Shown: positions 9,182-17,401, numbered from the stretch's first letter. The stretch is 64,000 nt of DNA from RGIG5612 sp050944475 (GCA_050944475.1 JBMNRD010000001.1:62001-126000); one strand, 5' to 3'. The notes: a model not told the origin generated them from the sequence alone. A program made the numbers and translations.

Positions 9182-9482
9182 AAGAATATACCTCCTGAAT
9201 GTGTTTTTATGCCGGTAACTCCGACAATGTTTTTTCGTACACCGGTTGACAACGTCAAACAGGTAGCCTCTGATTGCAGTTTAATAGTGTCGAAATGTGA
9301 AGTAAACGTGAATTCATGTCAAATGTGTGTCAATTTTGACATAAATAAGCTCTTTTTTTCTTTTTTTTCGGTAAAAATGCCTTGGTCTGAGCTAAGTCGC
9401 ACGCCTTGATATGTGAGAATCTCGCAATATTATTTTACATACGCTTTTGATAATTGTTTTGGCACTCAGATCGGTCGACAAT
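9182..9482 (-). promoter_or_regulatory. dctP upstream region with two palindromes
   Basis: No gene is seen between dctP and the terminator at 9485-9510. The region holds TGTCAA-TT-TTGACA at 9328-9341, TTGAC-AAC-GTCAA at 9246-9258 and a further TTGACA half-site (minus strand, 9317-9322). The last could be a -35 element with a weak CACATT -10 at 9294-9299, 17 nt apart. Palindromes made of the same half-site suggest binding of a dimer, possibly the operon's own response regulator. This is inference from pattern only. Confidence 0.4.
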
Positions 9483-9484
9483 GA

Positions 9485-9510
9485 AAAAGCACCTCCGAGG
9501 AGATGCTTTT
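9485..9510 (-). terminator. rho-independent terminator after the LytTR/DUF3021 unit
   Basis: 12-bp stem (9485-9496 with 9499-9510, one G-U pair) with a very short loop, followed on the minus strand by a run of T. It lies 20 nt past the DUF3021 stop. Confidence 0.8.
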
Positions 9511-9529
9511 CCGGTGAATATCGTTACAA

Positions 9530-9967
9530 TTATTTTTCTTCGCTCTTAAGTTTCTTGTTTATCTTGTCAGCTTCTTTTTTGTAGATAACGGAAATAATAA
9601 TCCACACAATAAATGCGACGGCTATTTCAACGGCTATTGTAAGTATGATGACAAGAGGTCCTCTGTCGGTGGGAATCCAGCCGACTGCAAATGCCGTAAT
9701 CAACATAACGGCGCATCCGATCCCCATGTGGAAAACAACTTGCAGGGCATAAGGCACCCGATCGTTTCCATAGATAAAAGCCGGCAACCCGAAACCGAGT
9801 GCGATAACGACAGTACCGGCCAGCATCCTGGTATACTGGTAGTTCTCCAGATGGAATGAACCGTTGTTTGTTAAATCAAATATCAAACATATAATGTTGA
9901 AAATAATCAAAGCACAACTGATGCCTATAAAACTTGATTTCATAATTCTTTTAAACATTTTCTTCAC
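9530..9967 (-). CDS. DUF3021 family four-helix membrane protein
   Basis: 145 residues with four hydrophobic helices (~14-33, ~45-66, ~76-97, ~106-130) and a charged lysine-rich C-terminus. Length, topology and position directly after a LytTR regulator are typical of DUF3021 proteins, which recur beside short LytTR proteins in Firmicutes and are thought to modulate the regulator. The gap to the regulator is 6 nt, with a GGAGGTG ribosome site. No catalytic motif is visible and its molecular function is unknown. Confidence 0.8.
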   Translation of the reverse strand: MKKMFKRIMKSSFIGISCALIIFNIICLIFDLTNNGSFHLENYQYTRMLAGTVVIALGFGLPAFIYGNDRVPYALQVVFHMGIGCAVMLITAFAVGWIPTDRGPLVIILTIAVEIAVAFIVWIIISVIYKKEADKINKKLKSEEK

Positions 9968-9973
9968 CTCCGC

Positions 9974-10408
9974 TTATAATCCGAGACTTTTCTTGAATTC
10001 AGGCAAATAATGCCGCGATACGTATTCCTTGCCGCCGTTTTTCAAATGAAGCAGCATCATTCCGTTAAACGCGACCTCAACACTTTCACACGCGGATATT
10101 CGTACAATAGATGATTTTGAAATCTGTACGAAGTCGGCGCCGAGGCATTCTTTCATTTCATAAAGTCGTTTGCTGGAAGAAAACCTCTTGTTTTTTGTAT
10201 GAAGGAAAGTGCGCTCGCCTTCCACATTCACCATGAATATTTCTTCCGGCCTGAGCATATACATTCTGTCCTCGTCTTTCCCGACGATTGTCGCAGAGCT
10301 GTCCCTCATAAAATTGAGCACGCGCTGTACCTCTTGTGTGATTTCATTTGCGTAAATAACGGCATACGGTTCCGGGCAATTCTCTTGAATTTTAACCTCT
10401 GCTCTCAT
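9974..10408 (-). CDS. LytTR-family DNA-binding transcriptional regulator
   Basis: 144 residues from the ATG at 10408 (AAAGGA at 8 nt); ATGs at 10414 and 10417 are alternatives. A longer reading to 10486 is rejected because a promoter-like GGGACA-17-TATACT lies inside it. The C-terminal half is a LytTR domain: YMLRPEEIFMVNVEGERTF, TKNKRFSSSKRLYEMKE, DFVQISKSSIVRI and YVSRHYLPEFK. There is no receiver, so this belongs to the short LytTR class. The N-terminal ~40 residues may dimerise. It probably autoregulates the two-gene unit with DUF3021. Confidence 0.9.
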   Translation of the reverse strand: MRAEVKIQENCPEPYAVIYANEITQEVQRVLNFMRDSSATIVGKDEDRMYMLRPEEIFMVNVEGERTFLHTKNKRFSSSKRLYEMKECLGADFVQISKSSIVRISACESVEVAFNGMMLLHLKNGGKEYVSRHYLPEFKKSLGL

Positions 10409-10645
10409 GTGCATCATCCTTTCTTTTAACTTTGAAGCTTCATCGTGTGCGAAGTATAACATCAAAAAGGAATCCTGTCCCGGCATTGCCGATAAGTGGT
10501 ATTAATTCCGCGGTGAAATGCAAATATGTCGTGTTAAAATTTATCAAAATCCTCCCGTGTAGCGGCACGGCGACATCTCTCGCCGTCATTTCCCGCTTTA
10601 TATTTTCCGAATCTTTGATATCCGTTCTATAGAGTGCATTTAAAG
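10409..10645. promoter_or_regulatory. LytTR upstream region with candidate promoter
   Basis: Non-coding. The minus strand has GGGACA (10476-10481) - 17 nt - TATACT (10453-10458). A small hairpin (ACGGCGA/TCGCCGT, about 10565-10590) lies further upstream. Nothing else recognisable. Confidence 0.45.
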
Positions 10646-10676
10646 AAAACCCTCGGAAACAGGTTCCGAGGGTTTT
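10646..10676 (-). terminator. terminator of rplM-rpsI
   Basis: Perfect 13-bp stem (10646-10658 with 10664-10676), 5-nt loop, flanked by T/A runs on both sides. It lies 40 nt past the rpsI stop and could also work in the other direction. Confidence 0.85.
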
Positions 10677-10716
10677 TGTTTTTCTTTTAATTTGATTCTT
10701 ATTACCTTGATTCTTA

Positions 10717-11106
10717 TTATCTCTTTGAGAACTGCGGTGCTCTTCTTGCGCCCTTCAAGCCGTACTTCTTACGCTCTTTCATGCGCGGATCCCTGGTCAG
10801 ATACCCGGCCTTCTTAAGAACCTCACGGTTGTCAGGATCTGCTTCACACAGAGCCCTTGCGATGCCATGTCTTACAGCGCCTGCCTGGCCGGTAAAGCCT
10901 CCGCCGCGAACGGTGACTGTAATGTTGTACTTGTCTGTCGCATTAACGGCTTCGAGAGGCTGACGAACGATAACTTTAAGGGTCTCAAATCCGAAATACT
11001 CATCGATCGGTCTTTTGTTAATGGTGATTTCGCCCTTGCCGGGTGCCATATAAACCCTGGCGATACTCTTTTTTCTTCTTCCTGTTCCGTAGAATCTGGT
11101 TGCCAT
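10717..11106 (-). CDS. rpsI: 30S ribosomal protein S9
   Basis: 129 residues, normal length. Diagnostic features are the N-terminal FYGTGRRKKSIARVY and the C-terminal tail GLKGARRAPQFSKR that reaches toward the P-site tRNA. It follows rplM by 20 nt with an AGAGGAGG ribosome site, the usual rplM-rpsI order. Confidence 0.99.
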   Translation of the reverse strand: MATRFYGTGRRKKSIARVYMAPGKGEITINKRPIDEYFGFETLKVIVRQPLEAVNATDKYNITVTVRGGGFTGQAGAVRHGIARALCEADPDNREVLKKAGYLTRDPRMKERKKYGLKGARRAPQFSKR

Positions 11107-11126
11107 TGTTATTTCCTCCTCTCAGC

Positions 11127-11555
11127 TTATAATGACAATGCTTCCGGCTTTTGAGCCTGATGCTTGTGCTCCGGACCCGCATAAACAAAGAGCTTCTTGA
11201 TCGTCCGGCGACCAAGCGGGCCCTTTGGAAGCATTCCCTTAACTGCGAGTTCAACAACCTTTTCGGGCTTTTTGGCAATCATGGTCTTAAGATCGGTCTC
11301 TTTCAATCCTCCGACATACCCGGAATGGCTATAGTAAATCTTCTGGTCCAGCTTCTTACCTGTAACTTTGATTTTCTCGGCGTTAACGATAATAACATAA
11401 TCACCGGTGTCCTCATGAGGCGTGAAGATAGGCTTGTTCTTGCCTCTTAATATTTTTGCAACTTCTGTTGCCATACGGCCCAGCGTGCATCCTTCAGCGT
11501 CGATTACATACCATTTTCTCTCGACCTGTTCAGGATTCGCCATAAATGTTTTCAT
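11127..11555 (-). CDS. rplM: 50S ribosomal protein L13
   Basis: 142 residues. L13 features include KWYVIDAEGCTLGRMATEVA, GDYVIIVNAEKIKVTG, YYSHSGYVGGLK and MLPKGPLGRRTIKKL. The start follows an AGGAGGAAAG ribosome site. It heads the L13-S9 unit, transcribed from the promoter at 11696-11724 through a leader of about 135 nt. Confidence 0.99.
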   Translation of the reverse strand: MKTFMANPEQVERKWYVIDAEGCTLGRMATEVAKILRGKNKPIFTPHEDTGDYVIIVNAEKIKVTGKKLDQKIYYSHSGYVGGLKETDLKTMIAKKPEKVVELAVKGMLPKGPLGRRTIKKLFVYAGPEHKHQAQKPEALSL

Positions 11556-11689
11556 GAACTTTCCTCCTAAATGTTTTGGGTTCGGGCCCCTTCATGACAG
11601 GACCTGAACATTTATATACATTTTACTTCCGGATGCCCTTCCCGTACAAATCGGGGCTGTGATTTATACGCAAAGAAACACCGTCACGG
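11556..11689 (-). promoter_or_regulatory. rplM 5' leader with hairpin beside the ribosome site (possible L13 leader)
   Basis: The inferred transcript has a leader of ~135 nt. A hairpin pairing 11600-11609 with 11580-11589 (9 of 10 pairs, 10-nt loop) ends just before the AGGAGG. Autoregulatory L13 leaders are known upstream of rplM in Firmicutes; this may be one, but I did not match it to that family. Confidence 0.45.
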
Positions 11690-11695
11690 TTTAGT

Positions 11696-11724
11696 ATTTT
11701 ATTAAATCCCGGGAGCTGTGTCAA
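11696..11724 (-). promoter_or_regulatory. rplM-rpsI promoter
   Basis: TTGACA (11719-11724) - 17 nt - TAAAAT (11696-11701) on the minus strand, a near-consensus sigma-A promoter. Confidence 0.75.
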
Positions 11725-11847
11725 CTGTTATTTTGAGAAATGTTGCGGTATTATGGCTCGCAAATAATAATGTCCCGTTATATCACAAATGAAAATATCC
11801 CCATACGCTTCCGCAATATTGCCGCAAACGGGAAACCTCCGCGACCT

Positions 11848-13623
11848 TTACAGGAACTGGGCCGCATACAGTTTGTGATAAAATCCCTTTTGCCGCATAA
11901 GCGCGGCATGGGTACCCTGCTCGATTACATCTCCTTCATTTACCACGAGTATGGTATCCGCATGCTGTATGGTTGACAGGCGGTGAGCAATTGTGAAACA
12001 GGTTTTGCCTTTCATCAGCTCCTTCATTGCATGCTGTACCCTGCGCTCCGTATTGGTATCAACGTTGGAGGTGGCCTCATCAAGAATGAGTATCTTGGCA
12101 TCGTAAAGCATGGCTCTGGCGATGGTAAGCAGCTGCTTCTGGCCCTTGGAAATATTTCCCCCATCCTCGCTGATTACCGTGTTATAGCCCTCCGGCAGGC
12201 GTATGACAAATGAATGTATGTGGGCAGCCTTTGCCGCCGCAACCACCTCCTCCATGGTAGCGTCCTCCTTGCCGTAAGCGATATTGTCGAATATTGTTCC
12301 CTTGAAAACCCAGGTATCCTGAAGCACCATTGCATAGGCTCTTCTTAAGGAGGATCGGGTGTAGCCCATGATTTCCCCGTCGTCAACAAGAATCCTCCCT
12401 TCATCTACATCATAGAATCTCATCAGCAAATTGATGATGGTGGTCTTTCCGGCGCCGGTCGGACCTACAATGGCTATCTGTCGCCCGGGCTGCGCGTCCA
12501 AATTAAGATCTTTAAGGACTGTTTTCCCGGGAAGGTAGCCGAAGCTGACATGCTCCATTTCCACGTGTCCCTTCACGTCATCAAGGATAACCGCATCGGG
12601 GATGTCCGCAACCTCCTCCGGTTCATCAAGAAGGTTAAATACACGCTCCGCAGCGGAAAGGGCCGAAAAAATTTCATTGATAATATTGGCAATCTCATTT
12701 ATCGGATTGGAAAACTTCCTGGAATACAGCACGAATGAGGAAATCTGTCCCAGAGAAACCGCTCCGTACATGTACAATATGGAGCCGAAAATCGCGATCA
12801 GCACCAGCGAAAGATTATTGATTAAACCCATCGTGGGACCCATGAGCATAGCAACTTTGTCCGCCTCATAATAAGCCGTAGCGGCCTCCACATTTGTCGC
12901 ATCAAACCTTTTGTCGGCATTATCTTCATAGGCATAGGCACGGATTGTCTTCTGTCCGCTCAGCAGTTCCTCCGCAAGGCCGTTCATGGCACCGTAGGCT
13001 CTTGACCTCCTGCGGTAACGCGGCTGAGTTTTCTTGCGCATCCATATGGCAAACAACAGTGAAAGCGGAATGGTAACAATCACCACTGTGGACAGCAGCG
13101 GCGACACCACCAGCATCATGAAAAATGATCCGAAAATCGTCACCACATTTGTCAATATTGACACCAGGTCCGTCGACAGGCAGGTGCCCACAACATCCAC
13201 GTCGTAGGAAACGCGGCTGATAATGTCTCCGGTCTGATTCCTGTCGAAAAATCCCACCGGCAGCTTCATCAGTTTATCAAACACATCGCGGCGCATTTTT
13301 GCCGAAATCTTTTTGCTGACCTTAAGCATGATTACATTGATCGCAATTGTCAGGACGGATGACGTGCCGTAAAACATCAACATAAGTTTGACATAATACC
13401 AAATCTTGTCAAAATTAACCTTGCCGGCTCCTGCAGCAGCCTCGTTGATAGCGTTTCCCGCCAGGCTCGGTCCAAGAAGCGCCAACACATTGCTGGTAAT
13501 ACACATCAGAGCAATTATTATTATGGTCAGTTTGTGCTCCGCCAAGTATCTGAGCAGCCGAATCAGTGTTCTCTTGGAATCCTTCGGCTTTTTCATTTCC
13601 TGAAATCCTCTTCTTGCCGCCAT
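11848..13623 (-). CDS. ABC exporter half-transporter with canonical Walker B
   Basis: 591 residues: six-helix ABC-type export domain (~35-330) followed by a nucleotide-binding domain (~360-591). Walker A is GPTGAGKTT, the signature is the altered NISKGQKQ rather than LSGGQ, Walker B ends in catalytic Glu (LILDEATSNVD), and the H loop is AHRLST. Together with the upstream half-transporter, whose Walker B ends LVLDDASS, this gives one proper and one degenerate ATP site, the known arrangement of LmrCD/BmrCD/TM287-288-type heterodimers. Likely a drug, lipid or peptide exporter; substrate unknown. The gap to the partner is 2 nt. Confidence 0.95.
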   Translation of the reverse strand: MAARRGFQEMKKPKDSKRTLIRLLRYLAEHKLTIIIIALMCITSNVLALLGPSLAGNAINEAAAGAGKVNFDKIWYYVKLMLMFYGTSSVLTIAINVIMLKVSKKISAKMRRDVFDKLMKLPVGFFDRNQTGDIISRVSYDVDVVGTCLSTDLVSILTNVVTIFGSFFMMLVVSPLLSTVVIVTIPLSLLFAIWMRKKTQPRYRRRSRAYGAMNGLAEELLSGQKTIRAYAYEDNADKRFDATNVEAATAYYEADKVAMLMGPTMGLINNLSLVLIAIFGSILYMYGAVSLGQISSFVLYSRKFSNPINEIANIINEIFSALSAAERVFNLLDEPEEVADIPDAVILDDVKGHVEMEHVSFGYLPGKTVLKDLNLDAQPGRQIAIVGPTGAGKTTIINLLMRFYDVDEGRILVDDGEIMGYTRSSLRRAYAMVLQDTWVFKGTIFDNIAYGKEDATMEEVVAAAKAAHIHSFVIRLPEGYNTVISEDGGNISKGQKQLLTIARAMLYDAKILILDEATSNVDTNTERRVQHAMKELMKGKTCFTIAHRLSTIQHADTILVVNEGDVIEQGTHAALMRQKGFYHKLYAAQFL

Positions 13624-13625
13624 CT

Positions 13626-15386
13626 TCAGCTCTCCTCTCCCATTTGTGTATTGTAAATATCAAGATACCCGGGACAGCTTTTCAGCAGCTCTTCGTGGGT
13701 TCCAAGGCCGATAATCCTGCCCTCTTCCATTACCATGATACGATCAAGCATCATGATGGAACTTATGCGCTGGGCAATAATGATTGTGGTGGCAGAGCTG
13801 TGATGCTCTCTTATCGCCTTTCTTAAGGCGGCATCGGTTTTATAATCAAGTGCGCTTGACGCATCGTCCAATACAAGTATGTCGACATTTGCGGCCAGAG
13901 CCCTCGAAATCAGGATTCTCTGCTTCTGACCTCCGGAGAAATTGGCGCCATGTGCAGCCGACATCTGCTCGTACTGCTGCTCATGGGACTCTATAAAGCC
14001 GGCTATGCAAGCATCGGCGGCCGCCGCCCTCATCTCCTCATCGGAAACCTCTCTGCCGAATTTAATATTTTCCGCAAGGGTATCTGCAAATACCATGTCG
14101 TTCTGGAATACTACGCCGAATTTTCTGTGTAGTTCTTCCTGAGTATAGGTGCGCACATCCCTTCCGTCTACAAAAACATTACCCTCCGTGGCGTCGTAAA
14201 ATCTCATAAGGAGGTTTACAATGGTGGTTTTGCCGCAGCCGGTAGGACCGATGATTCCGAGTGACCCTCCCTTCGGAATGGAAAAGCTGATGTTCTCCAA
14301 ACTCATTTTTCTTTCCTCTCCGGCAAATGCGGAGACGTCGTTCAAGGTGCTGTCCGCACCGTATCTGAATGAAACGTCCTCAAATACAATATAATCCGGA
14401 TTTTTCGTCACGGCCGCCTGCTCCACGGGGATTGGCACAAGATCCTCTTCCCTGTTGATAATTGCCGCAACCCTGATTGCCGAAGCATTGGCCTTGGACA
14501 TCATCAAAAGCACGCGGCTGAGTCCCATAGTACCCATAAGAATCATGTTGAAGTAGGTCAGAAACGCCAAAATTACGCCGGGCTCTGTACGGCCGCTGTT
14601 AACCCGCATGGCACCTATCAGCACCACCGCCGTCAGGCCCATATTCAGGAACATGGTCATAATCGGAGCGGGCAAGGCCATAATTGTACCGGCTTTTCTT
14701 TCCCTTGAATACATTTCCTCATTGGTTTTACTATATCTTTCACGTTCGAAATTCTCCTTGGACAAGGCCTTGACCACGCGGATTCCCGTGATGTTCTCAC
14801 GCATTATCCGGGTAATGTTGTCGAGACTTTGCTGCACCCTTTCATACAACGGAATCCCCTTAAAGGAAAGCACAAGCACCGCTGCCAGGGTAATCGGTGC
14901 GATTGCGCACAGAATCAGTCCCAGACCCTTATCCATGCTCATGGAAACGATTATTCCGCCAAAGAGCATCAGCGGAGCCCTGATTCCGATTGATTGGAAC
15001 ATCCTCGTAAAATCCTGCAGGTTATAGGAATCCGAGGTCATTCTGGATGTGATTGACGGAAGGCCGAATTCATCAAACTGTCTGCCGGACAGTCTGATTG
15101 ATTTCCGGAACAGATCTCTTCTTATCTCATAGGCACATCTTGCCGAGGTCTTTACCGCCCTCCTGTTTGAATACACATTTAATGCCCAGACCAGGCCGAC
15201 CATGACCACCATAATGCCGCTCCATATCAGGATTTCATTCATGTTTTTTCCGGGAGCGACATTATCCAGCAGATGCTCCAAAATATACGGAATCAACAAT
15301 TCCATGAATGTCGCCGTTGTCTTGGCCAAAATCGACAGGATGACAAACCATGTATATTTTTTTACGTATCTGAAAACAAATCTCAT
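13626..15386 (-). CDS. ABC exporter half-transporter with degenerate Walker B
   Basis: 586 residues: six-helix export domain then a nucleotide-binding domain. Walker A is GPTGCGKTT, the signature is the good NFSGGQKQR, the Q loop is VFQNDMVFADT, and Walker B is LVLDDASSALD where Asp replaces the catalytic Glu. The H loop reads AQRISS with Gln where His is expected. It is therefore the subunit carrying the degenerate ATP-site residues of a heterodimer with the next gene. It overlaps the MarR stop by 4 nt (ATGA), so expression is coupled to the regulator. Confidence 0.95.
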   Translation of the reverse strand: MRFVFRYVKKYTWFVILSILAKTTATFMELLIPYILEHLLDNVAPGKNMNEILIWSGIMVVMVGLVWALNVYSNRRAVKTSARCAYEIRRDLFRKSIRLSGRQFDEFGLPSITSRMTSDSYNLQDFTRMFQSIGIRAPLMLFGGIIVSMSMDKGLGLILCAIAPITLAAVLVLSFKGIPLYERVQQSLDNITRIMRENITGIRVVKALSKENFERERYSKTNEEMYSRERKAGTIMALPAPIMTMFLNMGLTAVVLIGAMRVNSGRTEPGVILAFLTYFNMILMGTMGLSRVLLMMSKANASAIRVAAIINREEDLVPIPVEQAAVTKNPDYIVFEDVSFRYGADSTLNDVSAFAGEERKMSLENISFSIPKGGSLGIIGPTGCGKTTIVNLLMRFYDATEGNVFVDGRDVRTYTQEELHRKFGVVFQNDMVFADTLAENIKFGREVSDEEMRAAAADACIAGFIESHEQQYEQMSAAHGANFSGGQKQRILISRALAANVDILVLDDASSALDYKTDAALRKAIREHHSSATTIIIAQRISSIMMLDRIMVMEEGRIIGLGTHEELLKSCPGYLDIYNTQMGEES

Positions 15387-15907
15387 TCTTCGCCTTCTTC
15401 CCGGCGTCCCTCATTTAATCCGTCAAGCAGTTTCCTAAGCAGTGCTATCAGCTCATCAACCTCCTTGTCATCAAGGGGAAGCTTCTTTATGGGCTCTGCC
15501 GGCTGGTCATCATATATCCGCCTCAAAGCACCTTCACCTGCTTTGGTAAGAGTCAAAAGAACACTCCTTCTGTCTTCCTCATTGCGCTCCCTTGTAAGTT
15601 GACCGCGTCCCTCAAGCTTGCTCACCAGTTCGCTTATGGAGGCCGGGCGAATGCCCAGCCTGTCCTGAACCTGCTTCTGGGTCATGGGGCCGTCCTGCAG
15701 GAGCCTGAGCACCTCGCCTTGCCGGTGCCTGCCCATTGTGTTAAAGAAAAGAATCCTGTGACATCTGTGAAGCAGGTCAATAAGCTCCTTTTTTCGGCTG
15801 TGCCGCCCGCTAAAATCCCGCCCTTTACGGGGATTTCCGTAGCGGCCTTGACCGCCCTTGCCCGGATGGTTTTTTTTCTTCTCGGTTATATCGGGATTGT
15901 CCGGCAT
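15383..15907 (-). CDS. MarR-family repressor of the ABC exporter operon
   Basis: 174 residues. A basic, glycine-rich N-terminal tail (~1-40, unusual for the family) precedes a winged-helix MarR core: MTQKQVQDRLGIRPASISELVSKLEGRG forms the helix-turn-helix (core part ASISELVSKLE) and the wing is RNEEDRRSVLLTLT. The residues DRR-S-LT are the usual wing signature. First gene of the exporter operon; the palindrome at 15984-16022 overlapping its promoter is the likely operator, so the protein probably represses itself and the exporter until an exporter substrate binds. Confidence 0.92.
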   Translation of the reverse strand: MPDNPDITEKKKNHPGKGGQGRYGNPRKGRDFSGRHSRKKELIDLLHRCHRILFFNTMGRHRQGEVLRLLQDGPMTQKQVQDRLGIRPASISELVSKLEGRGQLTRERNEEDRRSVLLTLTKAGEGALRRIYDDQPAEPIKKLPLDDKEVDELIALLRKLLDGLNEGRREEGEE

Positions 15908-15979
15908 GATATTCTATCCTTTCTTTTTTGTGCCCGTTGGAACGCATCCGTTCGTTCGGGGCTGAAATATCTACTAATA

Positions 15980-16008
15980 AATATATTCCTTCGGTACCGA
16001 ATTGTCAA
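15980..16008 (-). promoter_or_regulatory. promoter of the marR-ABC operon
   Basis: TTGACA (16003-16008) - 17 nt - TATATT (15980-15985) on the minus strand, about 75 nt before the marR start. Confidence 0.8.
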
Positions 16009-16022
16009 GTACCAAAGGAATA
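15984..16022. promoter_or_regulatory. MarR operator palindrome overlapping the promoter
   Basis: Inverted repeat with 14-nt arms (15984-15997 and 16009-16022, 13 of 14 matching) and an 11-nt centre. One arm contains the perfect palindrome TTCGGTACCGAA, which fills the spacer between -35 and -10. Repressor binding here would block polymerase directly. Confidence 0.75.
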
Positions 16023-16078
16023 TTTTTGAATAATTGTATAACTTGCCGGCAATCGGACATGCCCGACATGCCAAAAAG

Positions 16079-16112
16079 AACGCCCTGCCGCTGTTTTTCG
16101 CGGCAGGACGTT
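16079..16112 (-). terminator. terminator of the transhydroxylase operon
   Basis: 13-bp GC-rich stem (16079-16091 with 16100-16112, one mismatch/wobble), 8-nt loop, followed on the minus strand by CTTTTT. It lies about 60 nt past the last DUF6273 gene. Confidence 0.85.
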
Positions 16113-16128
16113 TAATTTTATATTCAGT

Positions 16129-16198
16129 TTGTCAGGTCAGGCTTGCAGCTGAATCCATACCGATTGTCAGGTCAGGCTTGCAGCTGAATCCATACCGA
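16129..16198. repeat. perfect 35-bp tandem duplication across a stop codon
   Basis: Units 16129-16163 and 16164-16198 are identical. The inner copy encodes the last residues and stop (16172-16174) of the DUF6273 protein; the outer copy lies beyond the stop and is non-coding. Looks recent. Confidence 0.95.
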
Positions 16199-16783
16199 CG
16201 GGCGAACCGCGTCGCTCGGTGAACTTACGTTATCTCCGCTTTCATGCACGAAGCCGTTGTAGTTCACGCCGGCAGCGTCACTCTGGTAATATCCGGGCGA
16301 ACGAAGCCAGAACCAGCAGTTATTGTTGCTTTTGTGAACAAAAGCACCCTTTGCAATCGCATAAGCCGTAGCCTTTGCAGCCCTGTCCTCATCCGAAGCG
16401 AACAACTCATTTACCTCATCGATGCTGAGAACAAACACCTTGTCCTCTGTCTCTCCGGCTCCAAGTGCTCCGCGAACCTTGCTGTCGGGAGTCTGCAAAG
16501 TTGTGGTTACAATTGCGGCTTTTTCCTCGGCATTGAAAGCCTTGTCCATAAACTCGCCGTTGAGCCATTTCCTCATATCGCAGGTCTCCCAGGTGACGTT
16601 CATGTTGCCGTTATGGAACATAACGTTGTCAATGCCCTTCTCGGTGATAAGGAGGGCCTTGCCGTCCTTTACCGCAAGCACCTTCCATGCGATAGGCTCT
16701 GCTTTCACGCCGGTAACATCGCTCTGTGGATAAGTACCGAATGTGATAACCTGACCTACTTCAGCATTAATGTTTAAACTCAT
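16172..16783 (-). CDS. DUF6273 domain protein, last gene of the transhydroxylase operon
   Basis: 203 residues. The pattern is typical of DUF6273: an opening GQVITFGTYPQS, PIAWKVLAVKDGKALLIT, the WETCDMRKWLNGEF segment, DKVFVLSIDEVNELF, then WFWLRSPG and a closing AVRPSVWI. There is no signal peptide or membrane segment, so it is probably cytoplasmic. It is a diverged paralogue of the next gene upstream (198 residues; shared PI-WKVL, DGKAL, W-T/S-LR-W-NGEF, EDK-F-LS, W-LR-PGY). The biochemical role of DUF6273 is not established; the WLRSPG-type end resembles C-type-lectin/sulfatase-modifying-factor folds, but that is only an impression. The start has an AAAGGAGG ribosome site 21 nt after its neighbour. 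Confidence 0.8.
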   Translation of the reverse strand: MSLNINAEVGQVITFGTYPQSDVTGVKAEPIAWKVLAVKDGKALLITEKGIDNVMFHNGNMNVTWETCDMRKWLNGEFMDKAFNAEEKAAIVTTTLQTPDSKVRGALGAGETEDKVFVLSIDEVNELFASDEDRAAKATAYAIAKGAFVHKSNNNCWFWLRSPGYYQSDAAGVNYNGFVHESGDNVSSPSDAVRPSVWIQLQA

Positions 16784-16804
16784 AATGTTTCCTCCTTTTC
16801 AGTC

Positions 16805-17401
16805 TCAGTCTGTCTTGATCCACATTGCAGGACGTGCTGCACGGTGAGCCCTTTTGTCATCATAAATGGTATCGCTGATGCCGCCGCCGACATTTACACG
16901 GCTTGCGGCATACTGCACATAACCGGGAGTCCTCAGCCACCAGCAGCAATATCCGTTCTCATCATATGTATAGATGCCCTGAACCTTAGCGGCCTCTGTC
17001 GGCTTGGCCCCTCTGTCAGAGGCGACCGGAAAATACTTCTCCAGTTCTTCCTTGCTGAGTGCAAAAATCTTATCCTCCGTGTCGGCTCCGCCGCGGGTGC
17101 CCCATTTAGCATTGTCTGCAGTGGAAACCTTGGTTACAAGAATCCGATCCAGCTCTTCGGCTGTAAATGCGGTCTGAGCAAACTCACCGTTCATCCATGA
17201 CCTCAATGTGCTATCCGCCCATGTTGCGTCGGCATACCTCTCGTTGAACCTTACCCTTTCCAGAGCCTTGACACTGATGATGAGAGCTTTTCCATCGGCG
17301 ACATCCAGCACCTTCCACTCAATCGGCTCGGTACTGTTTCCGTATTTATCACTCTGCCGGTAATTACCCAGGGTGATTATATCTCCAATTTTTACTTTCA
17401 T
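16805..17401 (-). CDS. DUF6273 domain protein, paralogue of the adjacent gene
   Basis: 198 residues, same domain as its downstream neighbour: GDIITLGNYRQSD, PIEWKVLDVADGKALIIS, WADSTLRSWMNGEF, EDKIFALSKEELEKYF, CCWWLRTPGYVQ and ARPAMWIK. No export signal. The two copies probably arose by tandem duplication and have since diverged clearly. Position 50 nt after the Fe-S subunit gene, with an AAGGAG ribosome site, places it in the transhydroxylase operon. Function unknown; binding or scaffolding is as likely as catalysis. Confidence 0.8.
   Translation of the reverse strand: MKVKIGDIITLGNYRQSDKYGNSTEPIEWKVLDVADGKALIISVKALERVRFNERYADATWADSTLRSWMNGEFAQTAFTAEELDRILVTKVSTADNAKWGTRGGADTEDKIFALSKEELEKYFPVASDRGAKPTEAAKVQGIYTYDENGYCCWWLRTPGYVQYAASRVNVGGGISDTIYDDKRAHRAARPAMWIKTD

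Noticed and set aside
9209..9409. 66-codon plus-strand frame before dctP
   Set aside because: Runs through the dctP control region, opposite to all neighbours, without ribosome site or protein-like composition.
10409..10486. Longer start for the LytTR protein
   Set aside because: Contains a good -10 element and no ribosome site; the family is about 145 residues.
16079..16112. Hairpin as riboswitch or attenuator for the marR operon
   Set aside because: It lies upstream of the marR promoter region on the opposite side and is followed by a T run in the direction of the DUF6273 gene, so it is that operon's terminator.
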